From the NCBI GenBank assembly GCA_024234575.1, contig JACKOB010000004.1, positions 62,001 to 126,000 on the forward strand: a stretch of DNA of 64,000 nt, in the 5' to 3' direction. The DNA comes from Hahellaceae bacterium (GTDB lineage Bacteria > Pseudomonadota > Gammaproteobacteria > Pseudomonadales > Oleiphilaceae). The stretch's first letter is position 1, and every line of letters starts with the position of its first letter. Made by a program: the position numbers and the translations under genes. Shown in pieces: positions 16,838 through 25,461 of the stretch. The notes below the pieces were generated by a model that saw only the letters and a list, made by a program, of their open reading frames with translations, made no database searches and had not been told where the DNA came from.

Positions 16838-19800
16838 ATGCACGCTATCTTTCCCGGGTGCGGCCTTCGCACGCGCCTGCTTTGCACAACACTACTGCTG
16901 GCTGGTGGCTATTCACAAACTACGCAAGCAGAACTCTTGGGCGTCAGCCCCCAGTCGCCGCTGATTAACTTCTCTGGTACCGGGTTGACTACTTACCATG
17001 CCGATACGGGTTTATTTGGGGTAAAGTCAGCGCCAGTGGCGCTGGTATTTCCACCGGTTAAATTTATCGGTGATGCTTCCGGTGCACCAGAGAACTTCGA
17101 AATAAATATAGAAGTAGACACCAGCGGTCACCTTGTGGGTGGTGTGCCCGGTGATGACCTGGTAATTGTTGGTGCTGTTAACCTCACCGGTAATGCTGTG
17201 CCAGATGCCGACGGTGTTTTGTTGACCGGCGAAATATCACGATTTGGGTATCGCGAAACCGGCACTTCAACTGACCTGTATGATTTTGTATTCACCGTGA
17301 CTGGTGGTGAACTCGCCCATTTATATGCGGGACAAGAGCTCGCTGTGACCATGAACTCAGAAGCTTCCAGTTTTACTGGAAACTTCTCTGTGGACTTCTC
17401 TGGAAAAGCGAAAGGCACCTTAGGTGCTACAGCGCCACAACCCAAGCCATCTATAGAAATTTGTACGTTAGTAACACTCAACCCGGACCTTACCAGCAAC
17501 TTTTCTGATGCTGACAATATCTCTGGAGATAGCTGTGATAGTTTTACGCAGGGTATCCCTTCGGGTGTTGTCGGTGAAGTTGATGGCACGTATAAGCTGA
17601 AGGTGACTAACAATGGTAACGAAACATTGGTTGATGTTGTTATCAATGCGCCAGAGTTTGGCTTGATAAATGAGCCAATTCCTGCTGCTTGTGGTTCATT
17701 AGAGCCAAGTGAGTCTTGTGTTATTGCGGTAGATGACCCAAACATCGCCTATGAAAAACTCGTTGTCGCTAATATCTGTAAAGAGCCTGGCATGGTGTCG
17801 AAACAGGCATCGACAACAGGAACGGGCATAGAGAGTGGAATTGCCGTTAACGACAATGACCCAGCAATGGTTCAGTGTGTTACAGAGCCACATATTACAC
17901 TGGTTAAAAAAGTCAGCCTTAACGGTGGTGCGTTTTTAGATGCAAATACACCCGCTGCTGGCCCTTCGGCTGCGTTAGGGGCCGATGCAATTTATCGATT
18001 AATTGTCACCAACGATGGCACTGAGTCTTTGACAGGGGTGGTTATTAACGATCCTTCTCTCGGTATTGCTAACGTTGCATTAGGAGTCGACCCGTTCTTA
18101 CCAGGTGCCAGCGTTGTTATTACAGAAGCGCGGGCTGGTTTTGGCTTGCTTTACGCGCCTGGTCGTTGCGATAGTATTGGTGAGCATTTGAATATCGCTT
18201 ACGTTAATGCGGCAGGCAAGCTGAGTGGAACTCCCGTAAGCAGCGAAGACCCAGCTTATATCACTTGTGCTGATCCACAAATCAAAATCTTAAAGCAAGT
18301 AAGTATCGATGGAGTTAACTTTTTCGAGGCAGATCTGGCCAGTGATATTGATGTGCCTGTAGGCATTGCAGGACAAACGGATGCTACCTATCGTTTGATT
18401 GTTAAGAACATTGGATCAGAACCATTGACCAATGTGGTCGTGAAAGACGACAAACTTGGTATCGACCAGTCTATTGCTGGTTTGGCGGTAGGTGAGCAGC
18501 GTATGTTGACCGCTGGAGATCTTGGCTTTGCTGAACTCTATCAGCCTCGTGTTTGCAATGGCGAAACCGGAAATCATTCGAATATTGCCAATGTTAATGC
18601 CACGGGCGTTATATCGGCTGCATCGGTGACGGACTCCAATCCTGCAAACGTAAAATGTATCACCGGCCCACAAATCGAGATTTTGAAGCAAGTAAAGCTG
18701 GCTGGTGGTGAATTTGTTGATGCCGACACTGTCGCTGCGGGTCCTATGGGATTGTTGGGTGACGATGTTATCTACCGTTTTATTGTTAAAAACATTGGTG
18801 ATGAAGCGCTGACCAAAGTTTCTGTAACTGACATGGAACTGGGCATTAACGCGGCTGTAGTGAAAGACCTTGCCGTTGGTGAGCAAGTGGTTCTGAAGCG
18901 TGGCGATGCAGGTTTTGAAAATCTTTATGCAGTAGGCTATTGCGATGTTTCTGGTAGCAAGTTGAATGTTGCTAAAGTGAAAGCGCATGGCGCTCTTACG
19001 AATAAACTGGCCAAAGATGACGACCCGGCTTACGTTAGCTGTGCAGCACCAGTGCAATGTGCCGTGTCAGTTGACCAGACTTGCGTCGTCAAGCCAAAGG
19101 CAGGAAATGATAAGTTATGTACCAACTCTATCTCGGCAACGACTTTGCGTTACACCGGACCAAATATTAATGGGGCCACCGTAACGTTTGCAGGCAAGGA
19201 CGGCGGCAGTGTTACCTATACTGGTGTTGATCTGCAGAGCAATGTCACTATTCTGACGAAGGCGGGGCAAAATGGTTATACCGTTGATGCCGGAGTCGGT
19301 GCTAAGTTAGGTTCAGCTACCACCATTACCATTAATGGCAAGCAGGAAATTATCCATACCAGTTGTTCCGCTATTTATTCTGCTGGTCAGCCAGCACCAT
19401 TAGATAGCAATACGCCGAATCCTGCGAACAGCGCCAAAGGTGACCCATCACCTAACTGGTCGGTGGTAACGTTTAGGCAAAAAGATGACATCGTTATCTC
19501 TGAGCCTGCCAGCAATGCTGATGGTGCACAGAGCTGTAACCTGCCTCACGGTGGTGGTGAAGTCACTTATGCTTACAAAGTGAAAAACGATGGTACAACA
19601 TCGGTGGATATCACCAGTATCGTCGATAGCAAGTTTGGTCAACTGCTTGCGTCTTCTCCTAAGAAGTTAGAGCCTGGACAGGTACTGGAGTTTGCTAAAG
19701 GGCCGGTTTCGGTTGCAGCGGCGGCGGAAAATACCGTCAACGTTTTAGCGAATGTCACTGGCAACAATGCGGTGCTTTGCCCGGCAATGGATAGCGTAGC

Positions 19801-20332
19801 CGTGTCCGTTGACCCAGCACCTCAACTTAGCTGTGCCGATGGCAAGCCTGCCAAGTTGGGTATTACCTATGTGGGCGGTTCTTGCAGTGACTCGAAGCAT
19901 ACGCAGGGGTCTAGTAAATCAAGCTGTTCGGGTACCTCGAAGGGCGTTAGCCCTGTGAAGATTGATCTGATGGATAAGAGTGGCAACAGTTACCTTTCTC
20001 AGGTGGTTAACATCGGTGACACCGTCATTCTGGATGCCGGTGCACTGGGCAAGAGTAAGTTAGATTCTGAAACAAATGTTTCCATTTTTAGTGGCGGCAA
20101 AGAAATTCAGACAATCAACTTCCATACATCATGCTCGGCACCTCTGCTGGTCGGTGATCAGCATGGCGGTATAGTGATTACCTCTTTCACACCTGAAGGC
20201 GGCAGTGGTTCAGGCAAGGGCTCGAAAGGAAGCAAAGGCAAGGATGCAAAAGGAAGCAAAGGTAAGGACGCTAAGGGAAGTAAAGGCAAAAAAGGAGGTA
20301 AAGGTAAGAAAGGAAGCAAAGGTAAAAAATAA
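16838..20332 (+). CDS. giant secreted repeat protein with Gly-Ser-Lys tail
   Basis: The start is the ATG at 16838, which has CAGGAG seven nt upstream. The 1164-residue product has a long signal peptide (cleavage near TTQAELLG). After an N-terminal domain of about 220 residues come a first diverged and then three clear ~125-residue DUF11-like repeats. Each clear copy opens with a PxI-x-L/I-x-K-x-V block and contains a YRxIVxN strand. Two further Cys-containing domains follow (about residues 750-870 and 1000-1120; starts CAVSVDQTC and LSCADGKPAKLG). The end is a low-complexity GSKGK/DAK tail of about 40 residues, strongly basic. There is no PEP-CTERM, LPXTG or autotransporter domain. The basic tail may bind acidic polysaccharide or DNA, making a matrix or adhesin role plausible, but this is inference. 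Confidence 0.75.
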   Translation: MHAIFPGCGLRTRLLCTTLLLAGGYSQTTQAELLGVSPQSPLINFSGTGLTTYHADTGLFGVKSAPVALVFPPVKFIGDASGAPENFEINIEVDTSGHLVGGVPGDDLVIVGAVNLTGNAVPDADGVLLTGEISRFGYRETGTSTDLYDFVFTVTGGELAHLYAGQELAVTMNSEASSFTGNFSVDFSGKAKGTLGATAPQPKPSIEICTLVTLNPDLTSNFSDADNISGDSCDSFTQGIPSGVVGEVDGTYKLKVTNNGNETLVDVVINAPEFGLINEPIPAACGSLEPSESCVIAVDDPNIAYEKLVVANICKEPGMVSKQASTTGTGIESGIAVNDNDPAMVQCVTEPHITLVKKVSLNGGAFLDANTPAAGPSAALGADAIYRLIVTNDGTESLTGVVINDPSLGIANVALGVDPFLPGASVVITEARAGFGLLYAPGRCDSIGEHLNIAYVNAAGKLSGTPVSSEDPAYITCADPQIKILKQVSIDGVNFFEADLASDIDVPVGIAGQTDATYRLIVKNIGSEPLTNVVVKDDKLGIDQSIAGLAVGEQRMLTAGDLGFAELYQPRVCNGETGNHSNIANVNATGVISAASVTDSNPANVKCITGPQIEILKQVKLAGGEFVDADTVAAGPMGLLGDDVIYRFIVKNIGDEALTKVSVTDMELGINAAVVKDLAVGEQVVLKRGDAGFENLYAVGYCDVSGSKLNVAKVKAHGALTNKLAKDDDPAYVSCAAPVQCAVSVDQTCVVKPKAGNDKLCTNSISATTLRYTGPNINGATVTFAGKDGGSVTYTGVDLQSNVTILTKAGQNGYTVDAGVGAKLGSATTITINGKQEIIHTSCSAIYSAGQPAPLDSNTPNPANSAKGDPSPNWSVVTFRQKDDIVISEPASNADGAQSCNLPHGGGEVTYAYKVKNDGTTSVDITSIVDSKFGQLLASSPKKLEPGQVLEFAKGPVSVAAAAENTVNVLANVTGNNAVLCPAMDSVAVSVDPAPQLSCADGKPAKLGITYVGGSCSDSKHTQGSSKSSCSGTSKGVSPVKIDLMDKSGNSYLSQVVNIGDTVILDAGALGKSKLDSETNVSIFSGGKEIQTINFHTSCSAPLLVGDQHGGIVITSFTPEGGSGSGKGSKGSKGKDAKGSKGKDAKGSKGKKGGKGKKGSKGKK
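20206..20329 (+). repeat. in-frame GGxAAxGGxAAx-type repeats coding the Gly-Ser-Lys tail
   Basis: Short imperfect units of 15 nt (about GGAAGCAAAGGTAAG) repeat through the 3' end of the gene and code for GSKGK, with DAK spacers. The run is in frame to the stop, so copy-number change would alter tail length without frameshift. Confidence 0.75.
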
Positions 20333-20354
20333 GTAATTATTTAATGCCTTAACC

Positions 20355-20390
20355 TAAAAAAGCCCACGCAAATTTGTGTGGGCTTTTTTG
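20355..20390. terminator. bidirectional intrinsic terminator
   Basis: AGCCCACGCAAA and TTTGTGTGGGCT (20361-20384) form a 12-bp stem with one G-T pair, preceded by six A and followed by six T. It lies between the ends of two convergent genes and can serve both. Confidence 0.9.
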
Positions 20391-20416
20391 TTTATCGTGT
20401 TTAGTCGCCCCTAAAG

Positions 20417-21187
20417 TTAATGGGTGACCTTAAAGGTTATATCCTCTAGTTCGTGTTCTATATAGTGCAACAGCGCATGGCTGAAAATTACGATGGCTAT
20501 CATTTCACAAAGCTCCTCTAACGTATAAAGAAAACTGTAGTAAATAGTCTCCGCACCATGCAGGTCCGCCTCTTTCGCGCTGATAGTTTCAAGACCCACC
20601 GCACCGGCAACAAATAGCATACCGGCAACGACAAACTGAATTTTATATAAATTAGGCAGCTGCAAAACAAACTTCAGATAAGAGAGACAAAAAGCGATCA
20701 ACAGCAATCCATAAGGCACTACCCAGGCAAAGTAAAGAAAACCTGTCGCCTCAAATATCTCGCTGGCTTCAACAATATCTCCCAATTCTTCGTGTAGTGC
20801 TGTTGCTTCGTCGACCCCGAGAAAAGTAAAAATCACTGCCAGGCCAATCCAGTGTCTGGCAAAGGCCATCCCGTTGCGACTGGCGTGTCGGGCAATAATC
20901 CAGAGCAATATCGCACTAAAAAAAATTGCCAGTGATGAATAAAGAGAAGGCAGGTTGCCCTCGTAATCGAAATCCAGCAAGTGGATAAAGTCGAACTCAT
21001 CCGGGTTGCCAATATAAAAATAGACAACGAGTTGTGTAACATGCATCACCAGCAATACGGCGATGATGCTTAACATTGATTTGGCGATTGTTTTACGGTT
21101 TAAAGCAAACTCCACAGCATTGTGCTCCGGGTAAACTGGACAACGTTTAGTATACTCGAAGATTAAAAAAACTATGTTCGCAATCAC
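20417..21187 (-). CDS. unknown multi-pass membrane protein with intramembrane acidic motifs
   Basis: No family was recognised. The 256-residue protein has about six or seven hydrophobic helices. Two charged motifs sit inside or beside predicted helices: FLGVDEATALHEELG around residue 125 and TLEELCEMIAIV near residue 220, with GLETISAKEADLHGAE between them. Conserved-looking Asp/Glu/His inside membrane helices suggest a metal-dependent intramembrane enzyme or an ion path, but no known motif fits exactly. The start is a GTG; a later ATG at about codon 38 is possible. The gene is monocistronic, convergent with the repeat protein and divergent from the MtfA-like gene. Confidence 0.6.
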   Translation of the reverse strand: MIANIVFLIFEYTKRCPVYPEHNAVEFALNRKTIAKSMLSIIAVLLVMHVTQLVVYFYIGNPDEFDFIHLLDFDYEGNLPSLYSSLAIFFSAILLWIIARHASRNGMAFARHWIGLAVIFTFLGVDEATALHEELGDIVEASEIFEATGFLYFAWVVPYGLLLIAFCLSYLKFVLQLPNLYKIQFVVAGMLFVAGAVGLETISAKEADLHGAETIYYSFLYTLEELCEMIAIVIFSHALLHYIEHELEDITFKVTH

Positions 21188-21282
21188 TGTGCAGAAAACA
21201 GCAAGGCCGTTGTATTAATCGTTGTATTATACGGTGTGGCAAATAAAACAATGGCGACAAAAAAGAGTGGGGGAGGTTTGGC

Positions 21283-22116
21283 ATGACGGGATTTTTTTGG
21301 TTTGTCGGGCTCGTGCTCGTGCTCGTCCCCGCAGTGCTCGCCTTCTACATATTTTATTATCGTCGTTGGCAGCGGCAGCGAATTGCCTCAAGACCGTTTC
21401 CAGATGAATGGGGTGCTTTGCTAAACGACAATATGGTTTTGTATCGACACCTGCCTGCGCACTATCAGAAACGACTGCAGCAGCTGACATTAATTTTTTT
21501 GCATGAAAAACGCTTTTATGGCTGTGGTGACCTCATACTGACTGATCCGATGAAAGTACTTATCGCCGCTCATGCCTGTTTACTGGTGTTGGAGCGCGGA
21601 CTGACCCACTATGACTCACTGCGTAGTATTTTGGTCTATCCAGGCGCTTATCAGGCGCAGCTGCAGAGTATCGAAAATGGCGTGCATACAACGAGCGATG
21701 TAGCAAGGCTTGGTGAATCATGGCACCAGGGGAAAGTGATCCTATCGTGGCAGAATGTATTGTCCGACTCGCAACAGCTGCACCACGGCTCGAATGTCGC
21801 ATTGCACGAATTTTCGCATCAGCTGGATCAGGTGAATGGAGCCGCCGATGGGTTTCCTGAGTTGTCAGCGGGCCAGTCAGTAAAAGATTGGACACGTGTG
21901 TTCGAAAAAGAATTTAGTGACTTACGAGAGCAGGTAAGCAGGCATCACCGCGCCTCAATCAACGCATATGGTGCTGAAAACCCCGCTGAGTTTTTTGCCG
22001 TGGTTAGCGAGGCTTTTTTCACAGAGCCGGCAATATTACAACGACAGCATCCTGAGCTATTCGAGCAGTTGCGTTCGTACTACAAACTAAACCCGCTGCA
22101 GTGGTGTGAGCCTTAG
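21283..22116 (+). CDS. mtfA: M90 family zinc metallopeptidase, MtfA-like
   Basis: A 277-residue protein with an N-terminal membrane helix (a GLVLVLVPAVLA stretch coded by three GCTCGT hexamers) and the M90 peptidase fold. The zinc motif HEFSH is seen in NVALHEFSHQLDQVNG, and the downstream Glu ligand region is PAEFFAVVSEAFF. E. coli MtfA (also called YeeI) binds the Mlc repressor and has aminopeptidase activity. The membrane helix is found in many marine homologues. Its stop interlocks by 4 nt with the convergent foldase-like gene. Confidence 0.88.
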   Translation: MTGFFWFVGLVLVLVPAVLAFYIFYYRRWQRQRIASRPFPDEWGALLNDNMVLYRHLPAHYQKRLQQLTLIFLHEKRFYGCGDLILTDPMKVLIAAHACLLVLERGLTHYDSLRSILVYPGAYQAQLQSIENGVHTTSDVARLGESWHQGKVILSWQNVLSDSQQLHHGSNVALHEFSHQLDQVNGAADGFPELSAGQSVKDWTRVFEKEFSDLREQVSRHHRASINAYGAENPAEFFAVVSEAFFTEPAILQRQHPELFEQLRSYYKLNPLQWCEP

Positions 22117-23150
22117 TTTAAACCATACTGCTGCTGTCCATCGTAGCGATAGTACCCACTGACTTCTTCGTTACGAATAATCTCGGCTTCTTCGCCAAAT
22201 ATGGTTTGTTGTAGCTTTTGAACTTGTTTATCAAGCTCTTCACCCTGGTATTTGGCTTGCAAGTCGTTTCGGCGTTTTTGATATTCCCGGCCGGTATTCC
22301 AGCGTTTGTCTCGCTCGTTGTCCAGGGTATCCCAGCGAGCCAGTGCGGCATCATCCATTCCTACCGCCTTGCGGAGTTTCTTTAATTGTTGCCGCCGGTC
22401 AGCTTCCGGCATTTTGTTAAGATCATCCTGAACCGCAGCGACAGTGAGGAAGTGATCAACCACTTCCTGGCTATGCTGGCTAATCGTTTTGACCGCATCG
22501 GCCTGATAAATCTCGTTTAATTGAGAGATGTAAACGTCTATTTTTTGTTCCAGCGGCATGTCCGTATTTTTACCCAGTTCCACCAACATATCTTGCACCC
22601 GCTCACTGCGAAGCTGACCTTGCCAGATTATTTGTGCATCTTCACCGAACAGCGCAATACGTTTGTCCCACATATACTGTCGGCGCTCCTGGTCTGACAT
22701 ATTGGCCATTTCGAAACGTTGTTCCAGCGCCCACTCGTTATAGGCGATAAGGTTGGCCAATCTTGGTAACAGCAGGTCTGCTAACTCAGGGAAGGTCAGG
22801 CGGATCAACTCTTCCATGTGCTCCTGCCATTGATCACCGTAAAGTTCTTGTAGCGCCTTTATCATTTTTTCCAACACCCGGACCTGTATTTTGGCGTTGT
22901 CGATAATTGCGCCAAAGTCACGTTGTAACTCGATACTGACCTCAATAATGGCGTCTGTTTTGTTGTCTTCAGTTGTTTTTTGAACACTTGGAATCTGTTG
23001 CGGTGTTATTGGCGTTACCGTTTCACTCTCTGCCAAATTGTTGTTTTGCAGGGGGAGCAGGGGGGTTGAAAGGTTTGGGTTATAAAGAAAGTACCCTGTT
23101 GCCACAGCAACGAGTGATCCAGCGATGAGACCCGCCATTTTGTTGTTCAT
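22113..23150 (-). CDS. lipase foldase (LifO)-like periplasmic helical protein
   Basis: The N-terminus has a single membrane anchor (GLIAGSLVAVATGYFLYNP) followed by a flexible linker and a long helical domain, the layout of lipase-specific foldases. Late segments resemble the foldase extended helical domain: DKRIALFGEDAQIIW, RRQQLKKLRKAVG, and ERDKRWNTGREYQKRRNDL followed by LQQTIFGEEAEI. The canonical RxxFDYxLSxxGE motif of mini-domain 1 was not found, so it is either a divergent foldase or a related helical chaperone. It is divergent from a secreted lipase only 285 bp away, which supports the pairing. An ordinary lif gene lies downstream of the lipase on the same strand, so this arrangement is unusual. 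Confidence 0.55.
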   Translation of the reverse strand: MNNKMAGLIAGSLVAVATGYFLYNPNLSTPLLPLQNNNLAESETVTPITPQQIPSVQKTTEDNKTDAIIEVSIELQRDFGAIIDNAKIQVRVLEKMIKALQELYGDQWQEHMEELIRLTFPELADLLLPRLANLIAYNEWALEQRFEMANMSDQERRQYMWDKRIALFGEDAQIIWQGQLRSERVQDMLVELGKNTDMPLEQKIDVYISQLNEIYQADAVKTISQHSQEVVDHFLTVAAVQDDLNKMPEADRRQQLKKLRKAVGMDDAALARWDTLDNERDKRWNTGREYQKRRNDLQAKYQGEELDKQVQKLQQTIFGEEAEIIRNEEVSGYYRYDGQQQYGLN

Positions 23151-23358
23151 TGAGTACCTCGAGGTGCGTTTATTTATTGTTTTATTATTCGCGTACCAGC
23201 TGTCTATTGTCGGCGCGTTGGAAAGACAACCAGAGCTTGCAGTTTTACCGAGACAGGTTCAAAAATCGATATTTGATGTTCGAAAGTTAACATTAAATTA
23301 TTTAAGTGAGAGTTTGTTCACATTTTGTTTTTTTGCGCAGATCTAATATAAATTGTGA

Positions 23359-23384
23359 GGTTATGAGACATATGTCTCATAACC
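23359..23384. promoter_or_regulatory. 26-bp perfect palindrome between lipase and foldase-like genes
   Basis: GGTTATGAGACAT is followed directly by its exact reverse complement, with no spacer. The centre is about 64 bp upstream of the lipase start and about 220 bp from the divergent gene's start. The length and perfection suggest a dimeric repressor or activator site. Confidence 0.75.
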
Positions 23385-23435
23385 AGCGTTATAAAACAGA
23401 TGTGTCTATTAATAAAAACAAAAAAGAGGCTCCAA

Positions 23436-24557
23436 ATGAAAACAAATACACCAACGCTGCGCCCTGTGCTGCTGGCGGTATCAATTGCTATGCTTGCCGC
23501 ACCTGTGTTGGCAAGAGATGCCAGCCTGACTAAATACCCCATCGTATTCGCCCATGGCATGGCAGGGTTTGATAATATTCTCGGCTACGATTATTGGGGA
23601 GATGACTACGGCCAGTTTGTGCTGGACCCCTGTGATGGTTTTTTAGAAACCAGTTGTAACGGGGATATTAACTCTGCCCAAAAGAGTTATATCTCTTCCG
23701 TTCAGCCGATGCAAAGTTCGGAAGTGCGGGGTACGCAGCTCGCTAATAACATTGAAAGTTATATGGCTACCAGTGGCGCAAGCTATGTGAATATCGTGTC
23801 TCATTCACAGGGTGGGCTAGACTCACGAAAAGCTGCAAAACTGTTAAGCCAGCGTAAGGGGCGGCAGGTTGTTAAAACCCACGTCAGTATTTCTTCGCCG
23901 CACCGTGGTTCGCCAGTGGCTAAGTATGTGCTGGATCACTATGCCCTATCTCAGCTAACATCCATTGTTGGCAATTACTATGGCAATGTTGTTTATGCAT
24001 CAGGTAACGACACCGTAGCGGCGCTTAAGCAGCTGGTTTATAACGATTACAGCAGCACAGATGGCACCACTACCGGCATGAAGGCGTTTAATATCAGCTA
24101 CCCGTTAACAACCTCTACCATTGCCAATTCAGTTTCGCTGATGACGGCACAAAATGGCGCAAGCGTTAATCCGGCGCTATGGTTGCTTTCAAACGGTATT
24201 TATAACATTGATGGCGACGGCTACTGTGTAGATGACTGCGACAACGATGGTGCGGCAGGCAAAGGCGATGGCTCGACTACGGATAGGGATGATGATGGTC
24301 TCGTTGGTATCAACTCGCAGCAGCAGGGTTATCGGCTGGAGTATGTTAACTGCACTGGCTGCCTGGATTACGTGTATTTACGCACGGGTACGGGGACAGT
24401 TACTAATCTGAACGCACCTGGGTCAACCCAGATGACTTCGTTGTCCTACGTCATCAGTCAGGATCACCTTGATGTAATTGGTGTGGGCCCTGATACGTTT
24501 GATGAGCTGGAGTTTTATGCCGCTATCACCGATTACATTGCAGATCGTGGCGACTAG
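23436..24557 (+). CDS. secreted triacylglycerol lipase (family I-like)
   Basis: The start is the ATG at 23436 with AAAGAGG upstream and a good signal peptide (MKTNTPTLRPVLLAVSIAML, cleavage near VLARDAS). The mature lipase begins TKYPIVFAHGMAGFDN, where HG is the oxyanion region. It carries the nucleophile in VSHSQGGLDSR, and has a late SQDHLDVIG that probably holds the catalytic His. Around residues 265-295 a run of Asp/Gly (DGDGYCVDDC, GDGSTTDRDDDG) looks like a calcium-binding insertion. Family I.1/I.2 lipases need a foldase and leave by type II secretion; a foldase-like gene is divergent to it. The 26-bp palindrome likely controls it. Confidence 0.9.
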   Translation: MKTNTPTLRPVLLAVSIAMLAAPVLARDASLTKYPIVFAHGMAGFDNILGYDYWGDDYGQFVLDPCDGFLETSCNGDINSAQKSYISSVQPMQSSEVRGTQLANNIESYMATSGASYVNIVSHSQGGLDSRKAAKLLSQRKGRQVVKTHVSISSPHRGSPVAKYVLDHYALSQLTSIVGNYYGNVVYASGNDTVAALKQLVYNDYSSTDGTTTGMKAFNISYPLTTSTIANSVSLMTAQNGASVNPALWLLSNGIYNIDGDGYCVDDCDNDGAAGKGDGSTTDRDDDGLVGINSQQQGYRLEYVNCTGCLDYVYLRTGTGTVTNLNAPGSTQMTSLSYVISQDHLDVIGVGPDTFDELEFYAAITDYIADRGD

Positions 24558-24571
24558 CGGTTTTGCCGGTT

Positions 24572-24605
24572 AGGAGCAGCGTTTGTTTGCTCCTTGCTTT
24601 TTTTA
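24572..24605 (+). terminator. intrinsic terminator after the lipase gene
   Basis: AGGAGCA and TGCTCCT (24572-24578, 24587-24593) form a 7-bp stem, followed after four bases by seven T. Confidence 0.8.
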
Positions 24606-24696
24606 AGAACGGGTCATTTTGCTTCAGGGTAATACGGCCCGTTAAATCTCCTGGTCTTTCGTTTTAACAGAGCAAGCACAAAGGTCTTCTCATCTT

Positions 24697-25089
24697 TTAA
24701 ACAGTGTCGATTTTTGCTTGCTTCTGCATGTCGTTACAGGCTTGCCAAATAATTGAAATATCGCCATAAAAAACAGAGAGAGTATTAAGATAGTATTCCG
24801 TATTCTCTGTTGTATCTGCTGATAAATAGTTGTTCTCGTTTTGCGTACAGGTGTAACTCACCAATACTTTGCCTGGTGTAATTGCACATTTTACGAGTTT
24901 CCATTCGCCTTCGTCATCACTTGCGGTCTTTGTTTCAGCTTGACAGCCATGGATGAGCGGATCGAAAAGCAGCGTTACCCTTTTACACTTTGGGCAATTG
25001 ACATAAACAGGCGGCACAAAAGTGATAGATGCCTGTTTTGTGCATACGCCTCTCCACTCTTTTAACTGAGCTGCTTCTAACGCCAGCAT
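24697..25089 (-). CDS. hypothetical protein (130 aa) with CPKC motif
   Basis: No family was recognised. The soluble protein has an N-terminal Cys and a YVNCPKCKRVTLLFD segment that could bind zinc, and ends in a helix IIWQACNDMQKQAKI. It follows the HicAB module on the same strand, and its predicted start lies inside an attC-like hairpin, as if it were the next cassette in a small array. The start is therefore uncertain. There is no sign of membrane or export. Confidence 0.5.
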   Translation of the reverse strand: MLALEAAQLKEWRGVCTKQASITFVPPVYVNCPKCKRVTLLFDPLIHGCQAETKTASDDEGEWKLVKCAITPGKVLVSYTCTQNENNYLSADTTENTEYYLNTLSVFYGDISIIWQACNDMQKQAKIDTV

Positions 25090-25125
25090 TTACGGCTGGC
25101 ATTCCGTAACATGCTCTTGTTATAC
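25075..25125 (-). other. attC-like structured element after hicB
   Basis: Read on the minus strand, GTATAAC starts the element and GTTAGAA ends it. Between them AGCAT-G-TTACGG pairs with CCGTAA-ATGCT, an 11-bp stem with one extrahelical G and an AATGCCAG loop. TAAC and GTTA also pair at the outside, separated from the main stem by AAG/GGC. This is attC architecture, but at 51 nt it is shorter than the usual minimum and the outer boxes are not exact. Confidence 0.4.
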
Positions 25126-25134
25126 GCGCCTAGC

Positions 25135-25461
25135 CTAGTTCAGCCTGCTTGATATTAGCCTGTTTAGACTAACACCTGCCTCCGCTGCTTGAATTGCTAA
25201 AGACCGATGAATATCAGGTGCAATACGAAGCATTAACTTACCACTATAACTTTTGCTCGCTAAAGGCTCAGGCACTTGTTCATTATTTGCTTGCATGTCG
25301 GCAATACTTTCTTTGACAAGTTTACGAATACCAACCAACGCTTCTTCTGGAGTTGCCTCCAACCAGCTTAAACTTGGAAATTCGACACATAAACCAACAT
25401 GCTCTTGGTCTTCTTCTGACCAAGTAACTCTATATGTGTAGTGATCAATAAATTTACCCAT
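25135..25461 (-). CDS. hicB: HicB family antitoxin
   Basis: The start is the ATG at 25461, preceded by GGAGGG at five nt. The protein has the HicB partial RNase-H-like domain (YTYRVTWSEEDQEHVGLCVEF then SLSWLEATPEEALVGI) and a C-terminal ribbon-helix-helix (KLMLRIAPDIHRSLAIQAAEA followed by SLNRLI) for DNA binding and autoregulation. It overlaps the toxin gene by 8 nt. In the HicAB family, HicB neutralises HicA by blocking its active site. Confidence 0.9.
   Translation of the reverse strand: MGKFIDHYTYRVTWSEEDQEHVGLCVEFPSLSWLEATPEEALVGIRKLVKESIADMQANNEQVPEPLASKSYSGKLMLRIAPDIHRSLAIQAAEAGVSLNRLISSRLN

Noticed and set aside
17128..17745. 205-codon antisense frame inside the giant repeat protein
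   Set aside because: It mirrors the coding strand of a clear secreted protein and has no start signal; it is a composition shadow.
21310..21327. Three GCTCGT hexamers in the MtfA-like gene, considered for phase variation
   Set aside because: The unit length is a multiple of three, so slippage cannot switch the gene, and three copies are too few.
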